DNA of 64,000 bases. Source: Paraburkholderia rhynchosiae. Lineage in GTDB: Bacteria > Pseudomonadota > Gammaproteobacteria > Burkholderiales > Burkholderiaceae. Location: positions 155,266 through 219,265 of the forward strand of contig NZ_PNXY01000013.1 in NCBI RefSeq assembly GCF_002879865.1, given 5' to 3'. The notes under the pieces are model-generated. The model saw only the letters and a program-made list of their open reading frames with translations. It was not told the DNA's origin and did no database searches. A program made the position numbers and the translations under genes. Position 1 is the first letter of the stretch, and each line of letters begins with the position of its first letter. Shown in pieces: positions 35,476 to 43,695 of the stretch.

Positions 35476-35751
35476 TTAACGGCGACGGAACTGCGAATTG
35501 CTGCGGGCTGCGCCGCCACCGCCTGCGCGCTCGTCTTTGTGACGGAAGTTGATCCGGCCTTTGGTCAGGTCGTAGACCGACAGTTCCAGCGTCACGCGGT
35601 CGCCCGCGAGAATACGAATGTGGTTCTTGCGCATGCGTCCGGACGCGTAAGCGCCAACCACGACGCCGTTGTCGAGCGTCACACGGTAACGGCTGTCCGG
35701 AAGTACTTCGTCGACGATACCGTCAAGTTCAAGCAGTTCTTCTTTCGCCAT
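35476..35751 (-). CDS. infA: Translation initiation factor IF-1 with extended tail
   Basis: The 91-residue protein has a complete S1/OB-fold IF-1 domain (MAKEELLELDGIVDEVLPDS..RVTLDNG..GRMRKNHIRILAGDRVTLELS). IF-1 binds the A site of the 30S subunit during initiation. The usual length is 72 residues; here a 19-residue tail rich in Gly, Arg, Ser and Gln follows. Burkholderia genomes commonly carry a second infA outside the ribosomal protein operon, and this lone gene fits that copy. Confidence 0.92.
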   Translation of the reverse strand: MAKEELLELDGIVDEVLPDSRYRVTLDNGVVVGAYASGRMRKNHIRILAGDRVTLELSVYDLTKGRINFRHKDERAGGGGAARSNSQFRRR

Positions 35752-35877
35752 GCATAACTCCTGGTCGATGGGATAAGGGGTGCGCGACGCTTCGCGGGCG
35801 GCGCTGCATCAGATACGGTTGCCGGCGGACTTCGAGCCCGCTGGGTGCGGCATCGGCATATACGCCGATAGTACCGC

Positions 35878-36165
35878 TCAAAGGTCGGCGACTGACTGGC
35901 CGTCCACGTGGCCGTCGATCAGTTGCTCGGCGTGAGCCATGCACGCGATGCGCGCCTTGCCCGTGCCGTCGAACGGAAACAGATACTGCAGGCGGAACAC
36001 GCGGCCCTCGGCCGCCGGATTCGCGCCCACGCGGCAGATGCGCACCGAGGCGTCGTAGCCTGCGTCCGGATTGCGGCTCGTCTGACCGTCTGTGGGACGG
36101 CGCGGATAGACGAGCGGGTGAATCTCATAACCCTTGTACGTCTTGACTGCTGAATTCATAAGCAT
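35878..36165 (-). CDS. Small conserved protein of the YKGYE type (second copy)
   Basis: The 95-residue soluble protein starts MLMNSAVKTYKGYEIHPLVYP. The YKGYE(V/I).P motif is shared with the protein at 5087-5302. A central block RVFRLQYLFPFDGTGKARIAC follows. No signal peptide or membrane segment is seen, and the function is unknown. ATG at 36165 was taken as start because AGGA lies eight bases before it; the next ATG two codons later is possible. Confidence 0.65.
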   Translation of the reverse strand: MLMNSAVKTYKGYEIHPLVYPRRPTDGQTSRNPDAGYDASVRICRVGANPAAEGRVFRLQYLFPFDGTGKARIACMAHAEQLIDGHVDGQSVADL

Positions 36166-36635
36166 ATGTGTGTCCTGTATTACGTGGCCGGTGTGTCACG
36201 CGTGTTACGCGCGGCACGACAGACCGGCGGCGCAGCACCTTGAGGCGCGCCGCCATGGAAAAAGGTTGGCACAGGCCCGGTGGAAAGGGCTTGAGCGCGC
36301 CGCGCAAAGTCGCGGATTCGATGGAGAAGAAACACGCTGATGTCGCGCGGACACCGTGCGCGTAAAAGCTGAATCACTCAGCTGCACAACTCGCGACGGC
36401 TAATGCAGGGGCGACGCATTGCCGGAGTGACGGGATCGCCGACAGGCGGCGGTCGAACAGCCGGGAGTGTTGCGGAGATGCCGGTATGAGACTGCCAGTG
36501 CTGCGAACGCGGAATACGACTATTCCAATATGATGCACTAAATAGTGCTAACTGGATAGCAAAAAGTTCCGCGCACCGGCAAGCCGCCCACCCGGCGGGG
36601 CTTGGAGCGCAGCGGGAATGGGCGCAAAAGCGCCG
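36166..36635. other. Intergenic stretch with a small AT-rich dyad
   Basis: No gene is seen in this 470-base gap. At 36535-36548 a palindrome GCACTA-AA-TAGTGC lies inside a locally AT-rich patch, which is unusual here and could be an operator or promoter region. Nothing else was recognised. Confidence 0.45.
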
Positions 36636-36854
36636 TTAACCCTGCGTCTCGGCGACGCGTTTCTGCAATTCTCGCGAGGCCGCGAGCGGAATGCGCGCAT
36701 CATCCCACGCGGTGAGCCATTCGACTTCCTTCGACGTGAAGATTTGCCCGTGATTGCGCAACGCGTATTGGAGCGAATCAATGATGTGGTTGCGGATGAT
36801 TTCCGGCGTTCTCTTGTCGTCGAGCACGGCGTGAAATGCTTCGAGCGTTGCCAT
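36636..36854 (-). CDS. Small conserved hypothetical protein
   Basis: The 72-residue helical, soluble protein (MATLEAFHAVLDDKRTPEII...) has no recognised domain. The codon use and even charge pattern are like those of real genes here, which is why it is kept. It is divergent from the DauR-like regulator gene with 182 bases between the starts. Confidence 0.5.
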   Translation of the reverse strand: MATLEAFHAVLDDKRTPEIIRNHIIDSLQYALRNHGQIFTSKEVEWLTAWDDARIPLAASRELQKRVAETQG

Positions 36855-37036
36855 CTGCGGCTCCGTGGAATAGATCGCCTGTTATCGCACGAAAAAATAT
36901 TGCTCGCCAGGCGGACAAAAATCGCCGCGGTCGCCGTGGCCCGACCGGGTGGCTACAATGGCGAGTTGCCGCGCGGGCCGCGCCTCAATGCGCCGCCAAT
37001 TCCTCGCACAATGCGCCTCGAACACTTTGATTTCCA

Positions 37037-37681
37037 ATGCGCCAGACAACCGTGTCTCCTGTGAAAGACCTGCTGCTGGAGCGCTACGCTCCCATCGCCG
37101 ACGGCATCGCGGCGCTCTTCTATCCGTGTGCGGAAGTGGTGATTCACGACCTGCGCGACCAGACCATCGCCTACCTCGTGAACAATCTGTCGAAGCTCGA
37201 AGTGGGCGGCCCATCGGTGCTCGACGAGGTGCACTATGCGGCGCGCGGCCGGACCATCGGCCCGTATGAAAAGCTCAATTGGGACGGCCGGCGCATGCGT
37301 TGCGTGAGCAACATCCTGTTCGACGACAACGGCAAGCCGGCCGGCATGCTGTGCGTCAACTTCAATATCGCGGTGTTCGAAGACGTGCGCTCAACGCTCG
37401 ATCTGTTCATCAAGGGCGGCAATCTGACCGAGGCGCCCGCCGAAGATCTCTTCCGCGACGACTGGCAGGACCGCATCAACACGTATCTGCACACGTGGCT
37501 GCGCGAGCGGCAGATCGGCATCAATGCGCTCACGCGCGAGCACAAGCGCGAGATCGTCGAGGCGCTGCACGCACAGGGCGCGTTTCGTGGCCGCAGTTCG
37601 GCGAACTATGTCGCCGCCGTGCTGACGATGGGACGCGCGACCGTCTACAAAATTCTGAAGCAGATGAAAGAGGGCGGGTGA
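37037..37681 (+). CDS. YheO/DauR-family transcriptional regulator (PAS_6 + HTH)
   Basis: The 214-residue protein begins with a YheO-type PAS-like domain (residues 10-120; GIAALFYPCAEVVIHDL, GMLCVNFNI). It ends with a DauR helix-turn-helix (about 160-210; GINALTREHKREIVEALHAQGAF and TMGRATVYKILKQM). DauR in Pseudomonas represses D-arginine catabolism genes dauBA; such genes are not next to this one, so the regulon is open. It is followed by a small DUF1653 gene after 52 bases. Confidence 0.85.
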   Translation: MRQTTVSPVKDLLLERYAPIADGIAALFYPCAEVVIHDLRDQTIAYLVNNLSKLEVGGPSVLDEVHYAARGRTIGPYEKLNWDGRRMRCVSNILFDDNGKPAGMLCVNFNIAVFEDVRSTLDLFIKGGNLTEAPAEDLFRDDWQDRINTYLHTWLRERQIGINALTREHKREIVEALHAQGAFRGRSSANYVAAVLTMGRATVYKILKQMKEGG

Positions 37682-37733
37682 GGGCTCACGCTTTCCACTT
37701 CGCGCTTCACATTTCCCAGGCAAGGAGAATTCG

Positions 37734-37937
37734 ATGGTGCGAAACGCACGTTATCGGCATTACAAAGGTGGAATTTACGAACTCATATGCGAGGCCACGC
37801 TGGAGTCCGATCCGACTGTGACGATGATCGTCTACAAGGCCAGCAACGGCACGATCTGGACGCGTCCGGCTGCGGTCTTTTTCGAGCCGGTCGAGCATGA
37901 CGGCGTCAAAGTGGCGCGTTTTACGCTGATCGACTGA
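37734..37937 (+). CDS. DUF1653-family small protein
   Basis: This 67-residue protein matches the DUF1653 pattern: YRHYKGGIYELICEATLESD near the N-terminus and WTRPAAVFFEPV near the C-terminus. The fold is a small beta barrel, and no biochemical role is established that I know of. AAGGAG precedes the ATG. It probably shares a message with the DauR-like gene upstream. Confidence 0.8.
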   Translation: MVRNARYRHYKGGIYELICEATLESDPTVTMIVYKASNGTIWTRPAAVFFEPVEHDGVKVARFTLID

Positions 37938-37986
37938 GCCTGCGCGCAACTTGTGAAGCGCGCATCGAGCATGCACGCAGCGTCGT

Positions 37987-38298
37987 TCAGCGTGACGGTG
38001 GCAATTCCACCGCGTTTGGCGCTTCGATCACCACGTCCGTTTCGGCAATCGCCACGCACGGCAAGATGTAGCCTTCCTGCTTTTCTTCGCGGCTGAGACC
38101 CGGCCATTCAATCGTATAGCGCACGCTTCCCGCCGTCATTTTGCACAGACACGTGCGACAGGTGCCGTTGCGGCAGGAGCGCGGCAGGCGCAGATTCGCA
38201 AAGCCGGCGGCTTCGAGAATCGTGAGCGAATCGGGCGCTTCGAAGATATGACCAAGCGGCTCGACGCGAATCAGAGGCGGGCGGATTGAATCGGACAT
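37987..38298 (-). CDS. Plant-type [2Fe-2S] ferredoxin
   Basis: The 103-residue protein has the CX4CX2C...C cluster pattern: C42, C47 and C50 in SCRNGTCRTC, and C81 in ILPC. It is a soluble one-electron carrier. The ATG at 38298 starts close to the fold; a longer frame to 38328 crosses an inverted repeat that looks like an operator. No oxygenase or reductase partner is adjacent; the closest neighbour is the sigma-54 activator gene upstream on the same strand. Confidence 0.88.
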   Translation of the reverse strand: MSDSIRPPLIRVEPLGHIFEAPDSLTILEAAGFANLRLPRSCRNGTCRTCLCKMTAGSVRYTIEWPGLSREEKQEGYILPCVAIAETDVVIEAPNAVELPPSR

Positions 38299-38309
38299 CG
38301 TACGCGGAT

Positions 38310-38330
38310 GTGTGACTGGAAGTGTCACAC
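38310..38330. promoter_or_regulatory. Perfect dyad upstream of the ferredoxin gene
   Basis: GTGTGAC (38310-38316) and GTCACAC (38324-38330) form exact inverted arms around seven bases. The dyad lies 12 bases before the ferredoxin ATG at 38298. A repressor operator is the simplest reading; an activator site or CRP/FNR-like box (TGTGA...TCACA) is possible. Confidence 0.45.
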
Positions 38331-38448
38331 TTTACACGCGGCGGGCAGCTCGGGATGGCAATGCACGGCCGCCAACACGGCGGGGCCAACGCGCAGCGGT
38401 CACCACTGCACGAGCCCCGCGCAATTTCGAAATCGCAGCACAAGCGCG

Positions 38449-40458
38449 TCAATGCGTCGTGCCACCGCGTCGCAGATAACGGTACACCGTGTTGCGCGCG
38501 AGCCCCAATTCGCGCGCCGCAGCCGACACGTTGCCGTCCAGTCGCGCGAGCGTCTGCGCGATCAATGTGGCCTGCCAGTCTTCCATGCGTGACGGCGTGG
38601 ACGCTTGCACGGTGGCATCACTGCCTTTTGCGTCATCGCCGGCCGCGAGCAGTGACTGCGCGTTGTCATTCGCCGCGCTATCGGCGCAATCCTGCAAGAA
38701 GTCTTCGGGCAGATCGTCAAGCTCGATCCGGTCCGTTCCCTCGGCCATGATGCTTGCGGTGCGCAGCACGTTGGCCAGTTGCCGCAAATTGCCCGGCCAG
38801 CGGCATTGCATGAAGCGCTCCAGCACGGCGGCTGAAACGCGGCGCGGCAAGCCTTCGCCCTCGCGCTGGAGTTCGAGCATGCGCTCGACCAGCGCGGCGA
38901 GATCCGTACGCTCGCGCAGCGCCGGCAACGTCACCACGAGTCCATTGATCCGGTAATACAGGTCTTCGCGGAAGGTGCCGTCTTCGATCATCGCGCGCAG
39001 ATTGCGGTGCGTCGCGCACACGATCCGCAGGTCGACCGGAATCGCGCGTGTACCGCCGAGCGGCACGACCGTGCGTTCCTGTAGCACGCGCATCAAACGC
39101 ACTTGCTGCGCGAGCGGCATATCGCCGATTTCATCGAGAAACAAGGTGCCGCCGTCGGCCTGCACGATCTTGCCGACGCTGCCGCGTTTCTTCGCGCCGG
39201 TGAACGCGCCGTCTTCGTAGCCAAACAACTCGGCTTCGATCAACGTGTCGGGCAACGACGCGCAATTCAACGCGACGAACGGCGCCGCGCGCCGCGGCGA
39301 ATCGTGATGGATCGCGCGCGCGAGCCACTCCTTGCCGGTGCCCGTCTTTCCGAGAATGAGAATCGGAATGTCGCGGCCACGCACTTTGGCGACGCGCCGC
39401 AGAATCGCGGACACTTGCGCGTCGCCGGTATCGAGGGTTTCGAGTGTGGCGAGCGGTGCCGGCTCGACGATACGTGGCCCGTGACGCACAGCGTTTGACG
39501 CGGCGGTGCCCGACGTCCCTACGAAACCCTCTGCCGACCCTACGTAACGCTGCGCCGCAAATTCGCCGCGCGCGACGACTCGTACACCGCTCGGCAGCGT
39601 GAGCATCAAGCTCTCGCCAGGCGTGCGCGCGATCTGCTGCAACAATTTGGGGAATGCGACGCCCAGCAGCGCCTCGAACGGCTGTCCTTGCAACGCGGCG
39701 AGCGGCTGCCCGAACTGGAACAGCGCACTGCGGTTCGCCGATAGAAACGTGCCGTCCGCGGCAAACGCGGCAAGCCCTTCGAAAAGGGTACCGATGAACT
39801 CGGCGCGCGCGTGAAAATGCACGCGAACGGCGTCGGCGAATTGATTGGAGAACAGATGATTTTCGATCATCTGCGCCGACATTCTGACGAGCGCTAGCGT
39901 GTGCTTGTGGAAACCGCGCGTATCGCCGCTGACGTCGAGCGCGCCGATCGTGCGGCCGAACGGATCGGCAATCGGCGCACATGAGCAGGTGAGAATGCGA
40001 TTGGCGCGCAGAAAGTGTTCGTCGGCATGCACGACGGTCGGCTGTCCGTCGACCAATGCGGTGCCAATCGCATTCGTACCGCGATCCGCCTCGGCCCACG
40101 AAACGCCCGGACACAACGCCACGCGGTTCGCCTTTTCGACGAAATCGCTGTCGCCGAGACTGTGCAGAATCAGGCCGCGATTGTCGGTAAGCAGCACCAT
40201 GCTTTGCGTATCGACGATCTGCGCATGCAGCGTTTCCATGACCGGCAGCGCGTGCGTAAAAAGCGACTGATTGCGATCGACCAACTCTCGCAACGCGGGC
40301 CGGCGCAGCGGATGAAAGTCCGGCGTCTCGGACGCGCGCAGCCCGAGTTCGAGCGAACGGGCGTGAGCTTGCGCGATGACATCGGGCCGACCGATGCGGG
40401 ACGGCGTGGCAGGGCGATGGGTCAAGGCATGTCTCCGGTGATCGTACGGCGGGTACAT
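38449..40458 (-). CDS. Sigma-54-dependent activator (AcoR-like, GAF + AAA + Fis)
   Basis: The protein has about 669 residues. A GAF-type sensor region (about 60-200) is followed by a PAS-like part (about 215-290). The AAA+ domain has Walker A LGKTGTGKEWLARAIH, the sigma-54 contact loop GAFTGA (in YEDGAFTGAKKRG), Walker B GGTLFLDEIGDMP and an arginine-finger region. A Fis-type helix-turn-helix ends the protein (LDGNVSAAARELGLARNTVYRYLRR). This order is that of AcoR, which activates acetoin catabolism. No acetoin genes lie in the window, so the target is unknown. Start at 40458 is tentative, since another in-frame ATG lies 17 codons upstream. Confidence 0.88.
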   Translation of the reverse strand: MYPPYDHRRHALTHRPATPSRIGRPDVIAQAHARSLELGLRASETPDFHPLRRPALRELVDRNQSLFTHALPVMETLHAQIVDTQSMVLLTDNRGLILHSLGDSDFVEKANRVALCPGVSWAEADRGTNAIGTALVDGQPTVVHADEHFLRANRILTCSCAPIADPFGRTIGALDVSGDTRGFHKHTLALVRMSAQMIENHLFSNQFADAVRVHFHARAEFIGTLFEGLAAFAADGTFLSANRSALFQFGQPLAALQGQPFEALLGVAFPKLLQQIARTPGESLMLTLPSGVRVVARGEFAAQRYVGSAEGFVGTSGTAASNAVRHGPRIVEPAPLATLETLDTGDAQVSAILRRVAKVRGRDIPILILGKTGTGKEWLARAIHHDSPRRAAPFVALNCASLPDTLIEAELFGYEDGAFTGAKKRGSVGKIVQADGGTLFLDEIGDMPLAQQVRLMRVLQERTVVPLGGTRAIPVDLRIVCATHRNLRAMIEDGTFREDLYYRINGLVVTLPALRERTDLAALVERMLELQREGEGLPRRVSAAVLERFMQCRWPGNLRQLANVLRTASIMAEGTDRIELDDLPEDFLQDCADSAANDNAQSLLAAGDDAKGSDATVQASTPSRMEDWQATLIAQTLARLDGNVSAAARELGLARNTVYRYLRRGGTTH

Positions 40459-40825
40459 TGCCCGCCATTCGATGCCGCAGCGCAGCATGTGCGCGTCGCG
40501 GCCGAACACCCGATATTACAGGACCCCAAGCCCCGCGCGCGGCAGGGAAAACACCGCGACGGGGCGACGCATGGTGCCCAATCGCCGCGCGCCCCGCACC
40601 GCAATCAGGTGAACCAAAAGGAAAACTTGCGCCGCGCGCCAACTCGTCTAAAGTGAATCAAATCATCCTCGCGAGGCGCGAATTGCGTCGCCGCCGCGAT
40701 CGGATGACCAGCCCGCGTCGCCAGCATTGGACAAGGAGGAGGGAGCTGCAGGCGCGACAGACGCAACCGGCGTGCGCATTACCCGTGCGAATCATGCGCA
40801 GTGCCCAACCTTCCAGGTGACTCCC

Positions 40826-41116
40826 ATGCAGATCCTTTTCCCGAACGAAACTCCTGAATATTCAGGTCGCGAACTCACCTTGGCGTTCCCGGCGATGGTC
40901 GATGGGCAGAGGGTGGAATGCATGATCACCGCGGAGGCGCTGGAAGATCACTTCGGCGCCGCGTCGCCGCGCCTGGAAGACATGGTCGGCGCATTCGACA
41001 CGCACCGCGCGCGCATCGAAGCGGCCACGCGGCGCTTGCTGTCGGAAACGAGCGCGCAGTGTGTGGTGCTGCGAAGCGGCTACGTGCGGTTCTACGAAGC
41101 GAACTGGCGTGCCTGA
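40826..41116 (+). CDS. DUF1488-family small protein
   Basis: The 96-residue protein begins MQILFPNETPEYSGRELTLAF and contains ITAEALEDHFGA, matching the DUF1488 family of small uncharacterised proteobacterial proteins. No signal peptide is seen. The ATG at 40826 was chosen because the family start lies there; the upstream in-frame extension of 33 residues is low-quality sequence. It stands alone. Confidence 0.75.
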   Translation: MQILFPNETPEYSGRELTLAFPAMVDGQRVECMITAEALEDHFGAASPRLEDMVGAFDTHRARIEAATRRLLSETSAQCVVLRSGYVRFYEANWRA

Positions 41117-41275
41117 GGGCAGTCGCATCTGACCGGAAGAAGCGACCGGCAGCGCGGCTCGCGAAAACGGCAGGAACCGCAGCGAAACGATGGAGCATGA
41201 CGCACCGCTCCAGTGAGAGCCTTGTGCGCTGCGCAGTCAACACGGCGCGCATGAGCGCCGAGCCTGTTTTGGAAT

Positions 41276-42577
41276 CTACTCGCTGCCGAGATAGAAATAG
41301 CGGAACAGAAAAATCGCGGCGATGATCCACACCACCAGCTTGACCTGACGCGCGCGACCGGTGAGCAGTTTCAGTCCCGCATACGAAATGAAACCGAATG
41401 CGACGCCATTGGCGATCGAGTAGGTGAAGGGCATCAGCAGTGCCGTCAGAGCGGCCGGCACGACTTCCGTTGCGTCGTCCCACGGCAGGTCGAGCATTTC
41501 GCGCAGCATCAGGCATGACACATAGAGCAGAGCCGGCGCCGTCGCGTAACCCGGCACGACGCTCGCGAGCGGCGCAAAGAAGAGCGCCGCAAGGAACAGC
41601 ACCGCGACGGTGATCGCGGTCACGCCAGTGCGGCCTCCCGCCTGCACGCCCGACGCGCTCTCGATATACGCGGTCGTCGACGATGTGCCGAGCATCGAGC
41701 CGGCCAGAATGGCGGTGCTGTCGGCGAGCAGCGCGCGATTGAGTCGGTGCATCTTGCCTTCGACCAGCAGTCCCGCGCGATTGGCCACGCCCATCAGCGT
41801 GCCCGTTGCATCGAACAGTTCGACGAGGAAGAACACCAGGATCACGTTCAGCACGCCGGTGGACAGCGCGCCGCGAATGTCGAGCTGAAAGAGCGTCGGC
41901 GAGATGGACGGCGGCGCTGAGACGATGCCGTGAAACTCATTGCCGCCGAAGAAAAAGCTCAGCACGGTCACGCCGACAATGCCGATCAGAATCGCGCCGC
42001 GCACGCGCAGATAGTCGAGCGTGACGATAGCGAAGAAGCCGATTACCGCGAGCACCACGTGCGGATTGTGCAGATCGCCGAGCGTGACCAGGGTAGCCGG
42101 ATTGCCCACGACCACGCCGGCCGTCTTCAGGGAAATGATCGCGAGGAAAAGGCCGATGCCGCCGGTAATGGCAATGCGTATCGAGTGTGGAATACCGGTG
42201 ACGATCACTTCCCGCACACGAAACAGCGTGACGATCAAAAACAGGCACCCCGAAATGAACACGGCGCCGAGCGCCGCCTGCCACGTAAAGCCCATGCCCT
42301 TGACCACGGTGTACGCGAAGTACGCGTTCAGACCCATGCCGGGCGCGAGCGCGATTGGGTAGTTCGCATAGAGGCCCATGATCAGCGAAGCCAGCGCGGC
42401 CACGATGCAGGTCGCGACGAACACGGCGTCTTTCGGCATCCCCGCGTCGCCCAGAATTGCCGGGTTCACGAAGATGATGTAAGCCATCGTCAGGAAAGTG
42501 GTGAGGCCGGCCAGCACTTCCGTGCGCAGATCGGTGCCGGCGGCGTCGAGGCCGAAGTAGCGTTTTATCGAGTCCAT
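41276..42577 (-). CDS. NCS2/AzgA-family purine permease
   Basis: The 433-residue inner-membrane protein has about 12-14 helices. N-terminal RYFGLDAAGTDLRTEVLAGLTTFLTMAY and FVNPAIL are typical of the AzgA group, which imports adenine, guanine or hypoxanthine with protons. The SASGVQAGGRTGVTA block near 300-315 is another family mark. The ATG at 42577 was chosen on the family N-terminus. No purine-degradation genes adjoin it. Confidence 0.9.
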   Translation of the reverse strand: MDSIKRYFGLDAAGTDLRTEVLAGLTTFLTMAYIIFVNPAILGDAGMPKDAVFVATCIVAALASLIMGLYANYPIALAPGMGLNAYFAYTVVKGMGFTWQAALGAVFISGCLFLIVTLFRVREVIVTGIPHSIRIAITGGIGLFLAIISLKTAGVVVGNPATLVTLGDLHNPHVVLAVIGFFAIVTLDYLRVRGAILIGIVGVTVLSFFFGGNEFHGIVSAPPSISPTLFQLDIRGALSTGVLNVILVFFLVELFDATGTLMGVANRAGLLVEGKMHRLNRALLADSTAILAGSMLGTSSTTAYIESASGVQAGGRTGVTAITVAVLFLAALFFAPLASVVPGYATAPALLYVSCLMLREMLDLPWDDATEVVPAALTALLMPFTYSIANGVAFGFISYAGLKLLTGRARQVKLVVWIIAAIFLFRYFYLGSE

Positions 42578-42809
42578 ATGGCGGGTCTCTCGTCGTAGGG
42601 GCGAGATGATACCTTGCCAGCGCGCGCGGCGCAGCCGCAAGCGAATTTACGATGTCGCGGGGAAACAGGCGGAACGGAGGGAGAAACAGGGGTGGCGCGC
42701 CGGGTTCCAATCCCCCGGGACAGGTGCGGTCGCGGGCAGGCCGGCGTGCCGTTTCATCCGCTGAGTCAAAGCGAGTCGACGTGGATTGCAGGACCGCTGA
42801 CTCATCGAC
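42578..42809. other. Intergenic region between permease and slipin genes
   Basis: In this 232-base gap I found no gene. It is purine-rich on the plus strand (about 42655-42695). Confidence 0.5.
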
Positions 42810-43583
42810 TCACGGAACCGTCGGCTTGGTAAAGCGATCCAGCACAGCGCTCAGCAGATCGATCGGCAGCGGAAACACGATGGTCGAGTTTTTGTCGGCG
42901 GCAATCGTCGTCAGCGTTTGCAGGTAGCGCAATTGCATTGCCTGAGGTTGAAGCGAGAGCGTCTGCGCCGCTTGCAGCAACTGCTGCGAAGCCTGCAATT
43001 CGCCTTCCGCGTGAATCACCTTGGCGCGCCGTTCGCGCTCGGCTTCGGCCTGGCGGGCAATCGCGCGGATCATCGTTTCGTTGATGTCCACGTGCTTGAT
43101 TTCGACGATCGCGACCTTGATGCCCCACGCATCCGTCTGCGCGTCGAGCACTTTCTGGATGTCGGCGTTCAGTTGTTCGCGCTCGGCGAGCAGCTCATCC
43201 AGTTCATGTTTGCCGAGCACTGCGCGCAATGTGGTCTGCGATAGCTGGCTGGTCGCCTCGAAATAGCGCGCCACCTGGATCACCGCTTTTTCCGGATCGA
43301 CCACGCGGAAATAGACCACCGCGTTGACCTTCACGGAGACGTTATCGCGCGTGATCACATCTTGCGGCGGCACGTCGAACACGACGGTGCGCAAATCCAT
43401 ACGTACTGCCTGTTGCACGACCGGAATGATGAGGACGAGCCCCGGCCCCTTAACCTTCCAGAACCGCCCCAGCATGAACACGACGCCGCGCTCGTACTCG
43501 CGAAAGATCCGTATCGACGAAGCAATCAGCGCGATCGCCATGAGAATCAGAATGCTGCTGAAGCCGAATGTGAATCCGATCAT
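42810..43583 (-). CDS. Slipin (stomatin/SPFH family membrane protein)
   Basis: The 257-residue protein has an N-terminal membrane hairpin (residues 6-26) and an SPFH/band-7 domain (about 30-190; REYERGVVFMLGRF, GPGLVLIIPVVQ, TLRAVLGKHELDELLAEREQLN). A coiled-coil follows (190-225; RQAEAERERRAKVIHAEGELQAS). Slipins form large ring oligomers at the inner membrane and pair with NfeD-type proteases, whose gene is immediately upstream here. Its AGGAG site is preceded by a nested-hairpin element that is duplicated in tandem, so its translation may be controlled separately from nfeD. Confidence 0.92.
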   Translation of the reverse strand: MIGFTFGFSSILILMAIALIASSIRIFREYERGVVFMLGRFWKVKGPGLVLIIPVVQQAVRMDLRTVVFDVPPQDVITRDNVSVKVNAVVYFRVVDPEKAVIQVARYFEATSQLSQTTLRAVLGKHELDELLAEREQLNADIQKVLDAQTDAWGIKVAIVEIKHVDINETMIRAIARQAEAERERRAKVIHAEGELQASQQLLQAAQTLSLQPQAMQLRYLQTLTTIAADKNSTIVFPLPIDLLSAVLDRFTKPTVP

Positions 43584-43585
43584 GT

Positions 43586-43695
43586 GTTTTCTCCTGTCGA
43601 CCAGAGTTGACGCTTTAGCGTCTTACTCTGGTCCCATGCAAAGCGGTCGACCAGAGTTGACGCTTTAGCGTCTTACTCTGGTCCCATGCAAAGCG
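43586..43695 (-). promoter_or_regulatory. Tandem nested-hairpin leader elements between nfeD and slipin
   Basis: On the minus strand the first copy has outer arms GACCAGAGT (43633-43625) and ACTCTGGTC (43607-43599), and inner arms GACGCT (43622-43617) and AGCGTC (43614-43609) with an AA loop. GACAGGAG follows, and the slipin ATG is at 43583. The second copy lies 50 bases further upstream and is identical in its hairpin. The mini-ORF ATG GGA CCA GAG TAA opens each copy. The same layout precedes the SDR gene at 14409. Confidence 0.7.
43596..43695. repeat. Exact tandem duplication of a 50-base unit
   Basis: Bases 43596-43645 and 43646-43695 are identical. The unit carries one complete nested hairpin. 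The copy nearer nfeD contains the last nfeD codons and its TAA stop (43665-43667). Confidence 0.95.

Noticed and set aside
36535..36548. GCACTA-AA-TAGTGC palindrome as a transposon end
   Set aside because: No second copy or target duplication is seen nearby; it is kept only as a note on the gap.
39131..40642. A 503-residue minus-strand frame overlapping the sigma-54 activator
   Set aside because: Its composition (Arg, Ala, Cys) is that of a shifted frame; the activator domains are all in the other frame.
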